NCBI RefSeq assembly: GCF_003259335.1
Contig: NZ_QLLL01000003.1
Span: 186,001 to 250,000, forward strand
Source of the DNA: Chitinophaga skermanii
GTDB lineage: Bacteria; Bacteroidota; Bacteroidia; Chitinophagales; Chitinophagaceae
DNA: 64,000 bases
Reading direction: 5' to 3'
Within the stretch, counting starts at the first letter, position 1; every line of letters begins with the position of its first letter. The notes below the pieces were generated by a model that was not told the origin of the DNA, searched no databases, and saw nothing but the letters and a program-made list of their open reading frames with translations. Position numbers and translations under genes: made by a program. This document shows positions 17,145 through 27,052 of the stretch, one piece after another.

Positions 17145-20100
17145 TTAGAATGATACAGTTAAGTTAGCACCGAGGGTACGTGTAGATGGGAATTGACCTA
17201 CTTCGAAGCCTGCTACTACAGTGTTGTCGCTGTTTAATGAACCGAATTCTGGATCGAATGCAGGCCATTTTGTGATCATGAATAAATCACGACCGTACAA
17301 ACCGATCGTTGCACGTTGTAAACGCAATGCTTTTAATGTTGCTGGTTTGAATGAATAATCCAATCTCAACTCACGCAATTTGATGAAGTCGGTTTTGAAT
17401 GTATTCGCTTCTACGTTTTCGCGGTTGTAGTGTGCACTGTAGAAACTTTGAATGTCGGTTACAATTTGTGTGTTCGGGCTATAAGAACCGTCTTTATTCA
17501 CCACCACACCATCACCAATGATACCATTGTAACGGCCTGGGATTGTTTTCTTCAACTTACCCTCTTCTGCTAATACTGCATGCGTTAAAGAATAACCCAC
17601 ACCGCCGAATTGGCTATCGAATAAGAAGTTCAACCTAAACTGTTTGTAAGAAATTTCGTTACCCCAACCAGCTCTGTACCTAGGAGTAGTATTACCCACC
17701 AAAATCGGCGATTCAGTCCATTTCGGTAAGCCATTTTCATAAATGATTTTACCTTCTTCGTTACGTTGGTAACCAATACCGTATAAATCACCTACATAGC
17801 CACCTGGACGTGCTTCCATGGTGCCACGTGGGCCACTCGACATAACGTGCGTTGATAAACCTTCTGCCAAAGAAATTACTTTACCCCTGTTCGTAGCGAA
17901 TGTTCCATTCGTTTTCCAACCTACTGGGTTTTGTTTGTTTCTTTTAATGATTACACCGCTCAACGCTACTTCCACACCATTGTTTTGGATTTCACCTGCG
18001 TTCAATACAGCACCTCTATAACCAGAAGCTGGATCGATTGGAGCAGACGGAATAATTTGGTTGGTACTGTTGTTGCGATAAACACTCACATCGGCTGTTA
18101 CGCGGTTATCAAACATGCGTAATTCCGTACCGGCTTCATAACTTCTTGTTTTTTCTGGTGTGAGGAACGGGTTGGCTACGTTTGCAGGATTCGCTAAACC
18201 TGAGTTATAGGCTTGTTGCGGATCATATACATACGCTGTTAAATATGGCCATGTACCACCGCTACCTACTGTTGCTACCGATGCACGTACTTTCCAATAA
18301 TTGATAGCTTTTGGCATTTTGATCACCTCGTTCAATGCTACTGCTAGGTTGTAAGAATCATAGAAGAATGAAACACGGTCTTTGTTTTGTGGAGTAGCTA
18401 AGGTACTTGTCCAGTCGTTACGCATCGTGAAATCGAAGAACAACCAGTTTTTGTAGCTAAATGCACCCATACCGTATACACTGTTTACAGCATATTTAGA
18501 GAGATAAGGATAAGCAACTACACCATTTTTCGCGTTACTGAAAGAGTAATCACCTGGTACACGCAATTTATCGGCTCTTAATTCTTGCTTATCGTAGTTA
18601 TTGGCCATACGGCTACCACCGAAAGAACCATCAAATGTGAAGTCTTTCAAGAACTTCGTATTATAACGGAATAAGAAATCACTATTGCTTTCGCGGTTGT
18701 TGATGTTTTGTGTACGGTACATACCATCTACGAACTTCTGTGTGCCTTTAGGACGTTGTTGTGCGCGGCTTTCGCTAGCGAAATCGAGCGATGTACGAAC
18801 CAACAAGCTAAAGTTCTTGGTGAAATTGTAAGTAGCAGATACGTTACCCACTACACCGTGCCTATTCATGCTATTCAACATTTCATAAGCTTGCAAGAAT
18901 GGGTTATCGAGTAAGCTAGAGAATGGGCGGGTTTGTTCTTGTTGTTCTTTACCCGGTACCCAATAATCCCTGAACCAATCGATGTTCGCGTTCGGCACCA
19001 TACCACGGATGAAGTACATGATCGTTTGGTTATTATAACCTACAGAAGGCAAGTTGTCGCTCTTCTTATTTGCATAGTTCACCTTTGTAGCGATCTGGAG
19101 CTTATCCGAAATTTTGTGGTTCACCGATAATGCCACGGTTGTACGTTTGTAACCCGTATTTGGCACAATCCAAGTATTATTCAAGTTCGTGAAAGAAATC
19201 CTAGAACTGGTTTTCTCGCTGCTACCTTCTACAGTAACTGTATTGGTATAGGTTTGACCAGTTTCGAAGAAGTCTTTACGGTTGTTTTTATAAGGCACCC
19301 AAGGCGTGCGGCTAGTACCGGCTGTACGCGTAGTTGGGTCGTATTGATAATAAGATTGACCATCGAATTTCGGGCCCCATGCAGAGCTCGTGCTTCTAGT
19401 GCTGGCACCATCTTCTGTAGCACCGTAAGAGTACCAACCATCTTGACCGGTAGCACCTTGGCCATATTCATATTGGTAATCAGGCCAACGGTTAATCATA
19501 TCCAAAGCAGCGTTTGAATTCACCGTTACACCCAACCCTTTTTTATAGTTTTTACCATTTTTAGTGGTGATGATGATCGCACCGTTTGCACCACGTGCAC
19601 CATACAATGCACTCGCACCCGGACCTTTCAAAATGGTCACGTTTTCAAAATCCTCAGGATTCAAATCGTTGATACTGTTACCGAAATCGGTCGGTGATTC
19701 TGCATCTAAGTACGAGCCGCTACCTGTACCGGTAGAACGACCACTACCACCGTTCAAAATCACACCATCCACAACGATCAACGCTTCACTTGTACCAGAT
19801 AAAGAGTTCACACCACGTAAAACGATCTTGTTTGAACCCGCAGGGCCCGCACCAGAGCGTGTGATGTTAACACCCGCTACCTTACCAGAAAGCGAGTTCG
19901 TCCAGTTATTACTAACCGCGTCGGTGAAATCTTCCGTACCCATTTTCGTTACGGCATAACCCAAAGCTTTTTCGTCACGTTTAATACCTAATGCAGTAAC
20001 AACAACACTGTTCAATTGTGTTACGTTTGTAGAAAGACTGATACTTACATCATTTTGAGCACCGGTTACTTGGTATTTCGTTGGGTTCAAGCCAATAGCT

Positions 20101-20588
20101 TTGAACTCTAACGTAGCACCTTTCAACACGTTCACGCTAAATGAACCGTCAGGACCAGATACGCCCACCACTTTACCATCGGCAGTAATGCTGGCACCCG
20201 GTACCGTACTGTTATCGTCTTTTGATTTTACAATACCGCTAACCTTGATTTTTTCTTGTTGTTGAGCGGCAGCTACTGGAGCAGCTTGTTCTTTTTTCTT
20301 GATGTAAAGACTGTTGTTCACCAACTTTACATCCAAGCCGGTTTGGTCGCCCAAGACCTTCATTAATTGATCGAGCGAAAGTTTTTGCGAAGGCAGGTGC
20401 ACAACAGCGTTTGGATTAATGGCACTCACGTCGTACATGACAGCCAATTTCTCTTTGCGTTGTAAACTTTCCACAATTTCTTTCATCGTAAGATCCTTCT
20501 TACTGAAAGTGGCAATAGGGGAGTTCGATTGTGCCGTTACTTGCAAGGCAAGCAACACGCCGCAAAATCCACTAACGATTTTTTTCAT
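17145..20588 (-). CDS. SusC/RagA TonB-dependent outer-membrane receptor with STN domain
   Basis: The protein has 1147 residues. A signal peptide (~1-20) is followed by an STN (secretin/TonB short N-terminal) domain at ~25-95, a carboxypeptidase-regulatory beta domain at ~115-190, the SusC-type junction with V-V-V-T-A-L-G-I-K, a plug (L-S-G-K-V-A-G-V-N-I; G-A-S-A-L-Y-G-A-R-G-A-N-G) and a C-terminal beta-barrel ending L-T-V-S-F. It imports the substrate across the outer membrane using TonB energy. The STN domain and the adjacent FecR and sigma genes indicate trans-envelope signalling: substrate binding releases the sigma factor. It is closely similar in layout to the SusC at 52331. Confidence 0.93.
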   Translation of the reverse strand: MKKIVSGFCGVLLALQVTAQSNSPIATFSKKDLTMKEIVESLQRKEKLAVMYDVSAINPNAVVHLPSQKLSLDQLMKVLGDQTGLDVKLVNNSLYIKKKEQAAPVAAAQQQEKIKVSGIVKSKDDNSTVPGASITADGKVVGVSGPDGSFSVNVLKGATLEFKAIGLNPTKYQVTGAQNDVSISLSTNVTQLNSVVVTALGIKRDEKALGYAVTKMGTEDFTDAVSNNWTNSLSGKVAGVNITRSGAGPAGSNKIVLRGVNSLSGTSEALIVVDGVILNGGSGRSTGTGSGSYLDAESPTDFGNSINDLNPEDFENVTILKGPGASALYGARGANGAIIITTKNGKNYKKGLGVTVNSNAALDMINRWPDYQYEYGQGATGQDGWYSYGATEDGASTRSTSSAWGPKFDGQSYYQYDPTTRTAGTSRTPWVPYKNNRKDFFETGQTYTNTVTVEGSSEKTSSRISFTNLNNTWIVPNTGYKRTTVALSVNHKISDKLQIATKVNYANKKSDNLPSVGYNNQTIMYFIRGMVPNANIDWFRDYWVPGKEQQEQTRPFSSLLDNPFLQAYEMLNSMNRHGVVGNVSATYNFTKNFSLLVRTSLDFASESRAQQRPKGTQKFVDGMYRTQNINNRESNSDFLFRYNTKFLKDFTFDGSFGGSRMANNYDKQELRADKLRVPGDYSFSNAKNGVVAYPYLSKYAVNSVYGMGAFSYKNWLFFDFTMRNDWTSTLATPQNKDRVSFFYDSYNLAVALNEVIKMPKAINYWKVRASVATVGSGGTWPYLTAYVYDPQQAYNSGLANPANVANPFLTPEKTRSYEAGTELRMFDNRVTADVSVYRNNSTNQIIPSAPIDPASGYRGAVLNAGEIQNNGVEVALSGVIIKRNKQNPVGWKTNGTFATNRGKVISLAEGLSTHVMSSGPRGTMEARPGGYVGDLYGIGYQRNEEGKIIYENGLPKWTESPILVGNTTPRYRAGWGNEISYKQFRLNFLFDSQFGGVGYSLTHAVLAEEGKLKKTIPGRYNGIIGDGVVVNKDGSYSPNTQIVTDIQSFYSAHYNRENVEANTFKTDFIKLRELRLDYSFKPATLKALRLQRATIGLYGRDLFMITKWPAFDPEFGSLNSDNTVVAGFEVGQFPSTRTLGANLTVSF

Positions 20589-20616
20589 TTGTTTCAGTGT
20601 TAGTTTTATTGTTGCA

Positions 20617-21597
20617 TTAAGGTTTTGGAAGAATGAAAATGGTGCTGTCTTTTACTTTGTAGTCGAACCCTGCTAAAAAGCTTAGGCCATCTAATACTTT
20701 GTAAACACCATCATCTGCAATAGAGCCTGTAAAAGAGAGTGGACGGGAAGAGGACGATTTTATCACTACTTTCATATTATACCACTCTGCGATGTGCTTG
20801 GCAATGGTAGCGATTGAAGCATTTTCAAACACTAACTTGTTTTCGCGCACGGCGGTAATAGCATCAATAGAAAGTGTGTCGATGGACGAACGGCCGTTCG
20901 CATATTGAATGCGTTGAGTCGGCGAAAGTTGAACTTTTAATGCTGGCGTAGAAACGCTGATTTTCCCACTGGCAACGGCCACTTCTTGTGTCATGCCTGG
21001 CCTGCTTTTTACCTTAAACGAAGTACCCAGTACGTTTACGTCCATATCTTGGATATGAACCGAGAAAGGAGCGCTAGGAGCTTGTACTACATCGAAGAAA
21101 GCTTCTCCTTCTAAAAACATCTTACGTTCGTTTTTACTGAGCGCAAGACTATCATAGCGGAGCGTGGAATTATATAATAACCAAACGGTAGACCCATCCG
21201 GGAGGGTGAGCTTCTTTTTGGTTGATTGATCGGTATTGATGGTTACAAAAGAAGGCGTGTACGCGGTGGCTTGTTGACGGTTCCAGAAGAACATGCCGGA
21301 AGTGGTGAGGCCCACCAACGACGCGGCAACGGCAGCTGCGCGCCAGAATTTTGTGCGGCGCGGGGTTTCTGCTAACCATTCTTCAGCAGGTGCAGCCATC
21401 TCTTCTTCGGTTTGCATCATGCGTTGCATTCTTTCCCAATCACTTACGGGCGAAAATTCTAACGCTTGTTTACGCGCACGCAAGGTGGCGTAAATTTCCC
21501 GGTTACGGGCAGAAGCGTCGAGCCATGCCGTCACCATTTCTTTTTCTGCGGCATCGCATTCGCCGTTGATATGTTTAAATAGAATGTTCGCGTTCAC
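20617..21597 (-). CDS. FecR-family anti-sigma factor
   Basis: The protein has 326 residues. A cytoplasmic N-terminal segment (~1-83) is followed by one transmembrane helix (~84-105) and a periplasmic FecR domain (~120-225) with the motifs L-P-D-G-S-x-V-W-L, L-E-G-E-A-F-F-D-V and V-L-G-T-S-F-K-V. A C-terminal STN-like (DUF4974) domain follows, with F-T-G-S-I-A-D-D-G-V. It holds the ECF sigma factor inactive until the SusC signal arrives. The start codon is GTG, and the shared AT-rich motif (21608-21622) ends 10 bases before it. It lies between the sigma and SusC genes. Confidence 0.92.
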   Translation of the reverse strand: MNANILFKHINGECDAAEKEMVTAWLDASARNREIYATLRARKQALEFSPVSDWERMQRMMQTEEEMAAPAEEWLAETPRRTKFWRAAAVAASLVGLTTSGMFFWNRQQATAYTPSFVTINTDQSTKKKLTLPDGSTVWLLYNSTLRYDSLALSKNERKMFLEGEAFFDVVQAPSAPFSVHIQDMDVNVLGTSFKVKSRPGMTQEVAVASGKISVSTPALKVQLSPTQRIQYANGRSSIDTLSIDAITAVRENKLVFENASIATIAKHIAEWYNMKVVIKSSSSRPLSFTGSIADDGVYKVLDGLSFLAGFDYKVKDSTIFILPKP

Positions 21598-21607
21598 TTG
21601 TTGTGCC

Positions 21608-21622
21608 TTTTATACTATAGGA
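21608..21622 (-). promoter_or_regulatory. AT-rich element before FecR 1 (TCCTATAGTATAAAA)
   Basis: Read on the minus strand, TCCTATAGTATAAAA ends 10 bases before the FecR GTG start. Similar 16-base elements stand before the other two FecR genes in the window. Confidence 0.5.
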
Positions 21623-21876
21623 GGCAGCAACACGGAAAAAAACACGTTGTCCAATGTTATCTGAATGTTAAGTAGTGTTATTTTGAAAGGTGAAATACGT
21701 GTAAGCCTTATTGGGTAAGGGTTTGGTGTGTGTTGAAAGATGTTATAACAAGCGAAAAATATTTAAATATTTTTGGTGGGAGGTAGGCGTAGGGCCATTT
21801 TGAGGAATGCAGCAGGTATAATAAGGCCATTTGGCTAGCGGAGACGTAGCGAGGGGGGAGATGTTGAAATAGGGTA

Positions 21877-22485
21877 TTAAAAACCTGTAATAAGGTCAAT
21901 TTGATCGGAGAGTAGGAGCATGAAGCTGCTAACGACCATATAAATTTCGTGGTGAGAAACCTTCATATTTACGGCCTCTTCTTGTAATTCTTTGATGGCG
22001 GCATTCATGTTGTATTCAACTTTGCGAACAGTTATGTTAAGCAAAGCTGCGATTTCCTTGTAAGAAAGGCCGAGAAGGCGTGCGTCGATGATTTCTTTCT
22101 TAACGGGATCGAGTTTCTGCAGCAGAAGGTTGAATTTTTCAGTGGCCTCTTTGCTGGTTAGATTCTCTAAAGGTTGATGGGTGGAAGATGAACCTGTGTC
22201 GTAGTGTTGTTTAAGTTCGTCTTGGCGATCACGTTTATCGGCATGCCGTTTACATTGCCTTCTTACGGAAACAAGTAAATAATTCTTCGTGCTTTCCGTA
22301 ATCCTAATTTGTTGGCGTTGCTTCCAAATATCGCAGAATACTTCTGAAGTTACGTCTCGCGCAGCTTCATAATCATTCAGGAATGCGTAAGCATATCTAC
22401 AACAAAGTGTAAAATACTCATCATACAAAGCCTTAAATGTTTGTTGATTGATCTCGATATTGATATTCACTGCCTTTAACTCCAT
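21877..22485 (-). CDS. ECF RNA polymerase sigma factor with hydrophobic C-terminal tail
   Basis: The protein has 202 residues. Sigma-70 region 2 is at ~20-85 (F-K-A-L-Y-D-E-Y-F; D-V-T-S-E-V-F-C-D-I-W) and region 4 at ~125-175 (L-G-L-S-Y-K-E-I-A-A-L-L-N-I-T-V-R-K-V-E). It directs transcription of the SusC locus when released by FecR. The start is uncertain: TTG at 22497, ATG at 22485 and GTG at 22470 are all in frame. A -7-like box at 22495-22502 excludes the TTG if it is used. The last ~25 residues are hydrophobic (V-V-S-S-F-M-L-L-L-S), unlike the soluble end of most ECF factors. The 279 bases before FecR hold no gene. Confidence 0.88.
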   Translation of the reverse strand: MELKAVNINIEINQQTFKALYDEYFTLCCRYAYAFLNDYEAARDVTSEVFCDIWKQRQQIRITESTKNYLLVSVRRQCKRHADKRDRQDELKQHYDTGSSSTHQPLENLTSKEATEKFNLLLQKLDPVKKEIIDARLLGLSYKEIAALLNITVRKVEYNMNAAIKELQEEAVNMKVSHHEIYMVVSSFMLLLSDQIDLITGF

Positions 22486-24166
<1,681 letters not shown>

Positions 24167-24201
24167 AATTGCTTCTTCATATAAAGTTCAGTAAAGTGTA
24201 G

Positions 24202-24237
24202 CGTGTAAATGGTACTTGTACCGTTTACACGTTTTTT
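24202..24237 (+). terminator. Rho-independent terminator after metY
   Basis: A 14-bp stem (CGTGTAAATGGTAC pairing with GTACCGTTTACACG, one G-T) with a TT loop is followed by TTTTTT. Confidence 0.9.
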
Positions 24238-24339
24238 ATTTCCCAAATACACAAATATATTTCCCGAATACACAAATGATTGAAGTCGCGTGGGGCTAAT
24301 TTCGCCTATCCTTTTCATCTAAAAGCGTAAACACACGAC

Positions 24340-25041
24340 ATGAAATCAAGATTATTACTAATGGCCGCTTTCTTACTAACATGCAGCACGAGTTTCGCGC
24401 ATATGTTATGGATTGAAACAGCGGGACAAGGAACAAAAGGTAAAGCACAAACTGTGAAAGTATTTTATGGTGAATATTCCGAGCACAACCCTGAGAAGGT
24501 AGCGGATTGGTATTCAAACGTGAAAGAGTTCACTTTGTGGTTAACAGGCCCGGATAATGAAAAAACAAAGTTGACAGTAACCCAAGTGGGCGAACATTTT
24601 GAAGCAACTTTTACACCTACAACTGATGGTCAATATACATTAGCTATTTCCCAAGATGCAAAAGACTTGGGTGGCGAAACAAAATATCAATTCAATACCT
24701 ACGCGATCGTAAACGTAGGCAAACCTTCAGTAGCGAACCTTACGGGTGAGTTAACCGTTGCCCCTGCACAAGTGGCGCAAAAAGCTAACCAACCCATGCA
24801 ATTGAAAGCTACCTTCCAAGGTAAACCGGCTGCAGGTATTCAAATTGCTGTATTCTCACCCAGTGGTTGGAATAGGGAAGTGGTAACCGATGCAAACGGC
24901 GTAGCTACCTTCACCCCAATTTGGGCCGGCACTTACATGATCGAAGCTTCTAAAATGGGCGACGAAACCGGTGAGATCGCTGGTAAAGAATACAAAAAAG
25001 TTTGGCGTAATGCTGCCATCGCAGTAGATATCGCGAAGTAA
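24340..25041 (+). CDS. DUF4198-like periplasmic protein, probable N-terminal His metal ligand
   Basis: The protein has 233 residues. A signal peptide (M-K-S-R-L-L-L-M-A-A-F-L-L-T) probably cleaves after S-F-A, so the mature protein would begin His-Met-Leu-Trp, as in the DUF4198/NikM-like proteins where an A-H-x-x-W motif follows the signal. Two beta-sandwich modules follow (~25-125 and ~135-230), the second with G-W-N-R-E-V-V-T-D-A-N-G-V-A-T-F typical of Ig-like carrier domains. The likely role is binding of a divalent metal in the periplasm. It stands alone after metY. The metal is not determined by sequence. Confidence 0.7.
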   Translation: MKSRLLLMAAFLLTCSTSFAHMLWIETAGQGTKGKAQTVKVFYGEYSEHNPEKVADWYSNVKEFTLWLTGPDNEKTKLTVTQVGEHFEATFTPTTDGQYTLAISQDAKDLGGETKYQFNTYAIVNVGKPSVANLTGELTVAPAQVAQKANQPMQLKATFQGKPAAGIQIAVFSPSGWNREVVTDANGVATFTPIWAGTYMIEASKMGDETGEIAGKEYKKVWRNAAIAVDIAK

Positions 25042-25066
25042 TAACGATTCGTTGAAATAGTTTTAT

Positions 25067-25109
25067 AGGGCTTTCAAGGGTACATCCCCATGGAAGCCCT
25101 TGTTGTTTT
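25067..25109 (+). terminator. Hairpin terminator after the DUF4198 gene
   Basis: A long stem (AGGGCTTTCAAGGG against CCCCATGGAAGCCCT, one mismatch) is followed by TTGTTTTA. Confidence 0.7.
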
Positions 25110-25192
25110 AGTAGAATTCTTTGTAATATGTGGACTTACCCTATGTAAATAGGCCCATTAATAATACCAGGTTATATCATCTTCCACCAAAG

Positions 25193-25297
25193 CCTATCCT
25201 TTTTATAACTTTACCCTATCTTGAGCCTATCCTAAGCCTATCTCCACCCTATCTAAAGCCTATCCTAAGCCTATCTCGAGCCTATCCTAAGCCTATC
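25193..25297. repeat. Tandem array with strict 11-bp period (CCTATCCTAAG family)
   Basis: CCTATC starts at 25193, 25215, 25226, 25237, 25248, 25259, 25270, 25281 and 25292, so every spacing is 11 or 22. The 22-base gap has a degenerate unit. Consensus is CCTATCYTAAG. The array reads in the opposite orientation to that at 58113, which has the reverse complement core GATAGG. Confidence 0.9.
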
Positions 25298-25499
25298 CCC
25301 CCTCATATTAATTAATTGAAATACAAGTATTTAAGTAAAAAATAGCTAGGCCCGACCCTTGTAATTAATTATAAACCATAGCGTTATAAAGGATTGGGGG
25401 TATTTTTATGCATATTCTTCAAGGCATGTGACCTTACTGGGATATTTCCTGTCTTATCTATAAACACCGATTTGCGCAATCGTCGTCATATAACCGCAT

Positions 25500-25538
25500 A
25501 AAAAAAGAGCTTCCAATAATGAAAGCCCTTTTTATAAT
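25500..25538. terminator. Bidirectional hairpin terminator
   Basis: Minus-strand GGGCTTTC pairs with GGAAGCTC (two G-T) and is flanked by seven As and five Ts. Confidence 0.65.
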
Positions 25539-25552
25539 GTGTCAAGCGAGGA

Positions 25553-25951
25553 TTATAGATCCTTCGACTTGATAAATAATGGTCTTAGTGTGAGCCATCC
25601 CAGCACAGGGAAGAAGTGCATTGGAATAGTTAAACCTACGAATAGCTCTGGCATTTCTACGTCTAAAGGTAATTTCGTTTTGAAAGGACCTAAGATGCTT
25701 GCAAATGAAAGGATTGTAAAAATTAAATTGAAAACAATTTCAGTGTTACTTTTCAATAATTTGTGCAATGCCCAGAAACCAATCGAAGCAACGATACCGG
25801 CTGCTACGCAGGTCATCATAATTTTAGGCGTTGAAACGATCGCTGAAAAGTCGTAGCCCAAAGAATCAGTATATACTTTTTGATATACTAATGAAGCTAC
25901 ACCTGCTAATGCACCAGAGATCGCACCCAACGATAAAAGTCGTACGAACAT
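25553..25951 (-). CDS. Small inner-membrane protein with four predicted helices
   Basis: The protein has 132 residues. Hydrophobic segments are at about 5-23, 43-65, 73-93 and 104-124, with a basic loop (H-K-L-L-K-S-N) between helices 2 and 3, suggesting a four-helix inner-membrane protein. I do not recognise the family. It lies 5 bases downstream of the first YceI gene on the minus strand, so it probably shares its transcript. A link with the YceI proteins, for example in isoprenoid or quinone metabolism, is inference. Confidence 0.65.
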   Translation of the reverse strand: MFVRLLSLGAISGALAGVASLVYQKVYTDSLGYDFSAIVSTPKIMMTCVAAGIVASIGFWALHKLLKSNTEIVFNLIFTILSFASILGPFKTKLPLDVEMPELFVGLTIPMHFFPVLGWLTLRPLFIKSKDL

Positions 25952-25956
25952 ATTGC

Positions 25957-26478
25957 TTATTTTTTAACCACCGGAACGGAAACGGTTAATTTAACGATGT
26001 CTTCAACATCACCACCAGGTTTACCAACTTTATAATCGTTGCGGTTAACTTGGAAAGTACCCGCGAACGTGTTGTTAGCAAATGTGAATGGAATGCTGAT
26101 TTCTTTTTTCACACCGTGCAAAGTTAAATCACCTGTTACGGTGTAACCTGCACCGGTTTTTGCAAATTTCTTAGAAGCGAAAGTAATGGTAGGATATTTT
26201 GCAGCATCGAACCAATCTACATCTTTCGCGTGCTTGTTTTGTAAGCCGTTACCGGTATTGATGGAATTCACATCAATACTAACGTTGAACTTAGAACCTG
26301 CCAAGTCTTTATCATCGAAGAATAAAGAACCGGTGAAGGTTTTAAAGATACCACTTACTTCGCCCGCTGAAAACGCGATGTTGTATTTCGGGCCTACTTT
26401 CCACTCGGTAGTGAAAGCAAAAGCAAACACTGCCGCAGATGCGAGCAGTGTTGCTAATATGAAAGTTAGTTTTTTCAT
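25957..26478 (-). CDS. YceI-family periplasmic lipid-binding protein (1)
   Basis: The protein has 173 residues with a signal peptide (M-K-K-L-T-F-I-L-A-T-L-L-A-S). The family pattern is seen in W-K-V-G-P-K-Y-N-I-A-F-S, S-I-N-T-G-N-G-L-Q-N-K-H, Y-P-T-I-T-F-A-S-K-K-F, L-T-L-H-G-V-K-K-E-I-S-I-P, all lipocalin-like strands. YceI proteins bind polyisoprenoid-like chains in an extended barrel. It lies 5 bases upstream of the membrane protein and 7 bases downstream of a second YceI gene, so the three are probably one operon. The two YceI proteins are clearly paralogous. Confidence 0.9.
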   Translation of the reverse strand: MKKLTFILATLLASAAVFAFAFTTEWKVGPKYNIAFSAGEVSGIFKTFTGSLFFDDKDLAGSKFNVSIDVNSINTGNGLQNKHAKDVDWFDAAKYPTITFASKKFAKTGAGYTVTGDLTLHGVKKEISIPFTFANNTFAGTFQVNRNDYKVGKPGGDVEDIVKLTVSVPVVKK

Positions 26479-26485
26479 ATACTAA

Positions 26486-27052
26486 TTAGTCTTTAGAAAA
26501 TTCTGCGTTTGCTACTACTTCGATCTCGTCGCTCAACATGTTAGCTGGCATACCAGAAGCGAAGTTAAAGTCAGAACGTTTGATTTTACCTTTTACAGTG
26601 AAACCTGCTAAAGTTTTTTGTTTAGGTGTAATTACACCATTTAAAACACCATCCAACGTAACTGGTTTAGTAACACCGTGGAAAGTTAAATCGCCACTGA
26701 TTTTGTACGTGTTTTTACCAGTTTTCTTGAAAGATGTGCTTTTGAAAATTACATCAGGGAACTGTGGAGCATCAAAGAAATCAGCATTTTGTAAGTGACC
26801 ATCTCTACGCTCGTTGTCAGTGTTGATGCTAGCAGCTTCTGCTTTCAATTCTACCACCGCATCGCTGAAATCTTCTTTAGAAGAAGTCAATTTGATGTCG
26901 AACTTCTTGAAGTTACCTTCAAAGTTGCTGATAGAGTTGTGAACGATACTAAAGCCAAGTCTTGAGTGAGCTTTGTCTAAAGTCCAGTTTTGTGCAAATG
27001 CACCTGCAGAGAATGCCAATAAGCCTGCTGCTAAAAGGGCGATACGTTTCAT
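26486..27052 (-). CDS. YceI-family periplasmic lipid-binding protein (2)
   Basis: The protein has 188 residues. The signal peptide (M-K-R-I-A-L-L-A-A-G-L-L-A-F) probably ends before Gln in F-A-Q-N-W-T-L-D-K-A-H-S, so the mature protein begins close to the family's first strand. Other family elements are L-G-F-S-I-V-H, S-I-N-T-D-N-E-R-R-D-G-H-L, F-P-D-V-I-F-K-S and L-T-F-H-G-V-T-K-P-V. ATG at 27052 is chosen; the earlier in-frame start at 27136 lacks a signal-peptide shape. It is first gene of the YceI-YceI-membrane-protein operon. A 23-base palindrome at 27180-27202 lies about 130 bases before it. Confidence 0.9.
   Translation of the reverse strand: MKRIALLAAGLLAFSAGAFAQNWTLDKAHSRLGFSIVHNSISNFEGNFKKFDIKLTSSKEDFSDAVVELKAEAASINTDNERRDGHLQNADFFDAPQFPDVIFKSTSFKKTGKNTYKISGDLTFHGVTKPVTLDGVLNGVITPKQKTLAGFTVKGKIKRSDFNFASGMPANMLSDEIEVVANAEFSKD

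Larger units (their letters stand above)
25042..25552. other. Convergent intergenic region with terminators and 11-bp array
   Basis: 511 bases without a gene hold a plus-strand terminator at 25067-25109, the 11-bp array at 25193-25297 and a bidirectional terminator at 25500-25538. The stretch between 25300 and 25490 is AT-rich and shows no other feature to me. Confidence 0.6.

Noticed and set aside
19564..19959. Plus-strand open frame of 131 codons
   Set aside because: It is antisense to the SusC gene at its plug region; no family similarity.
25193..25297. Possible CRISPR array
   Set aside because: Units are 11 bp with no spacers, and no cas genes are near.
25130..25315. Open frame giving an 11-residue repeat peptide
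   Set aside because: The repeated peptide follows from the 11-bp period (33 bases per 11 residues); the base pattern ignores codons.
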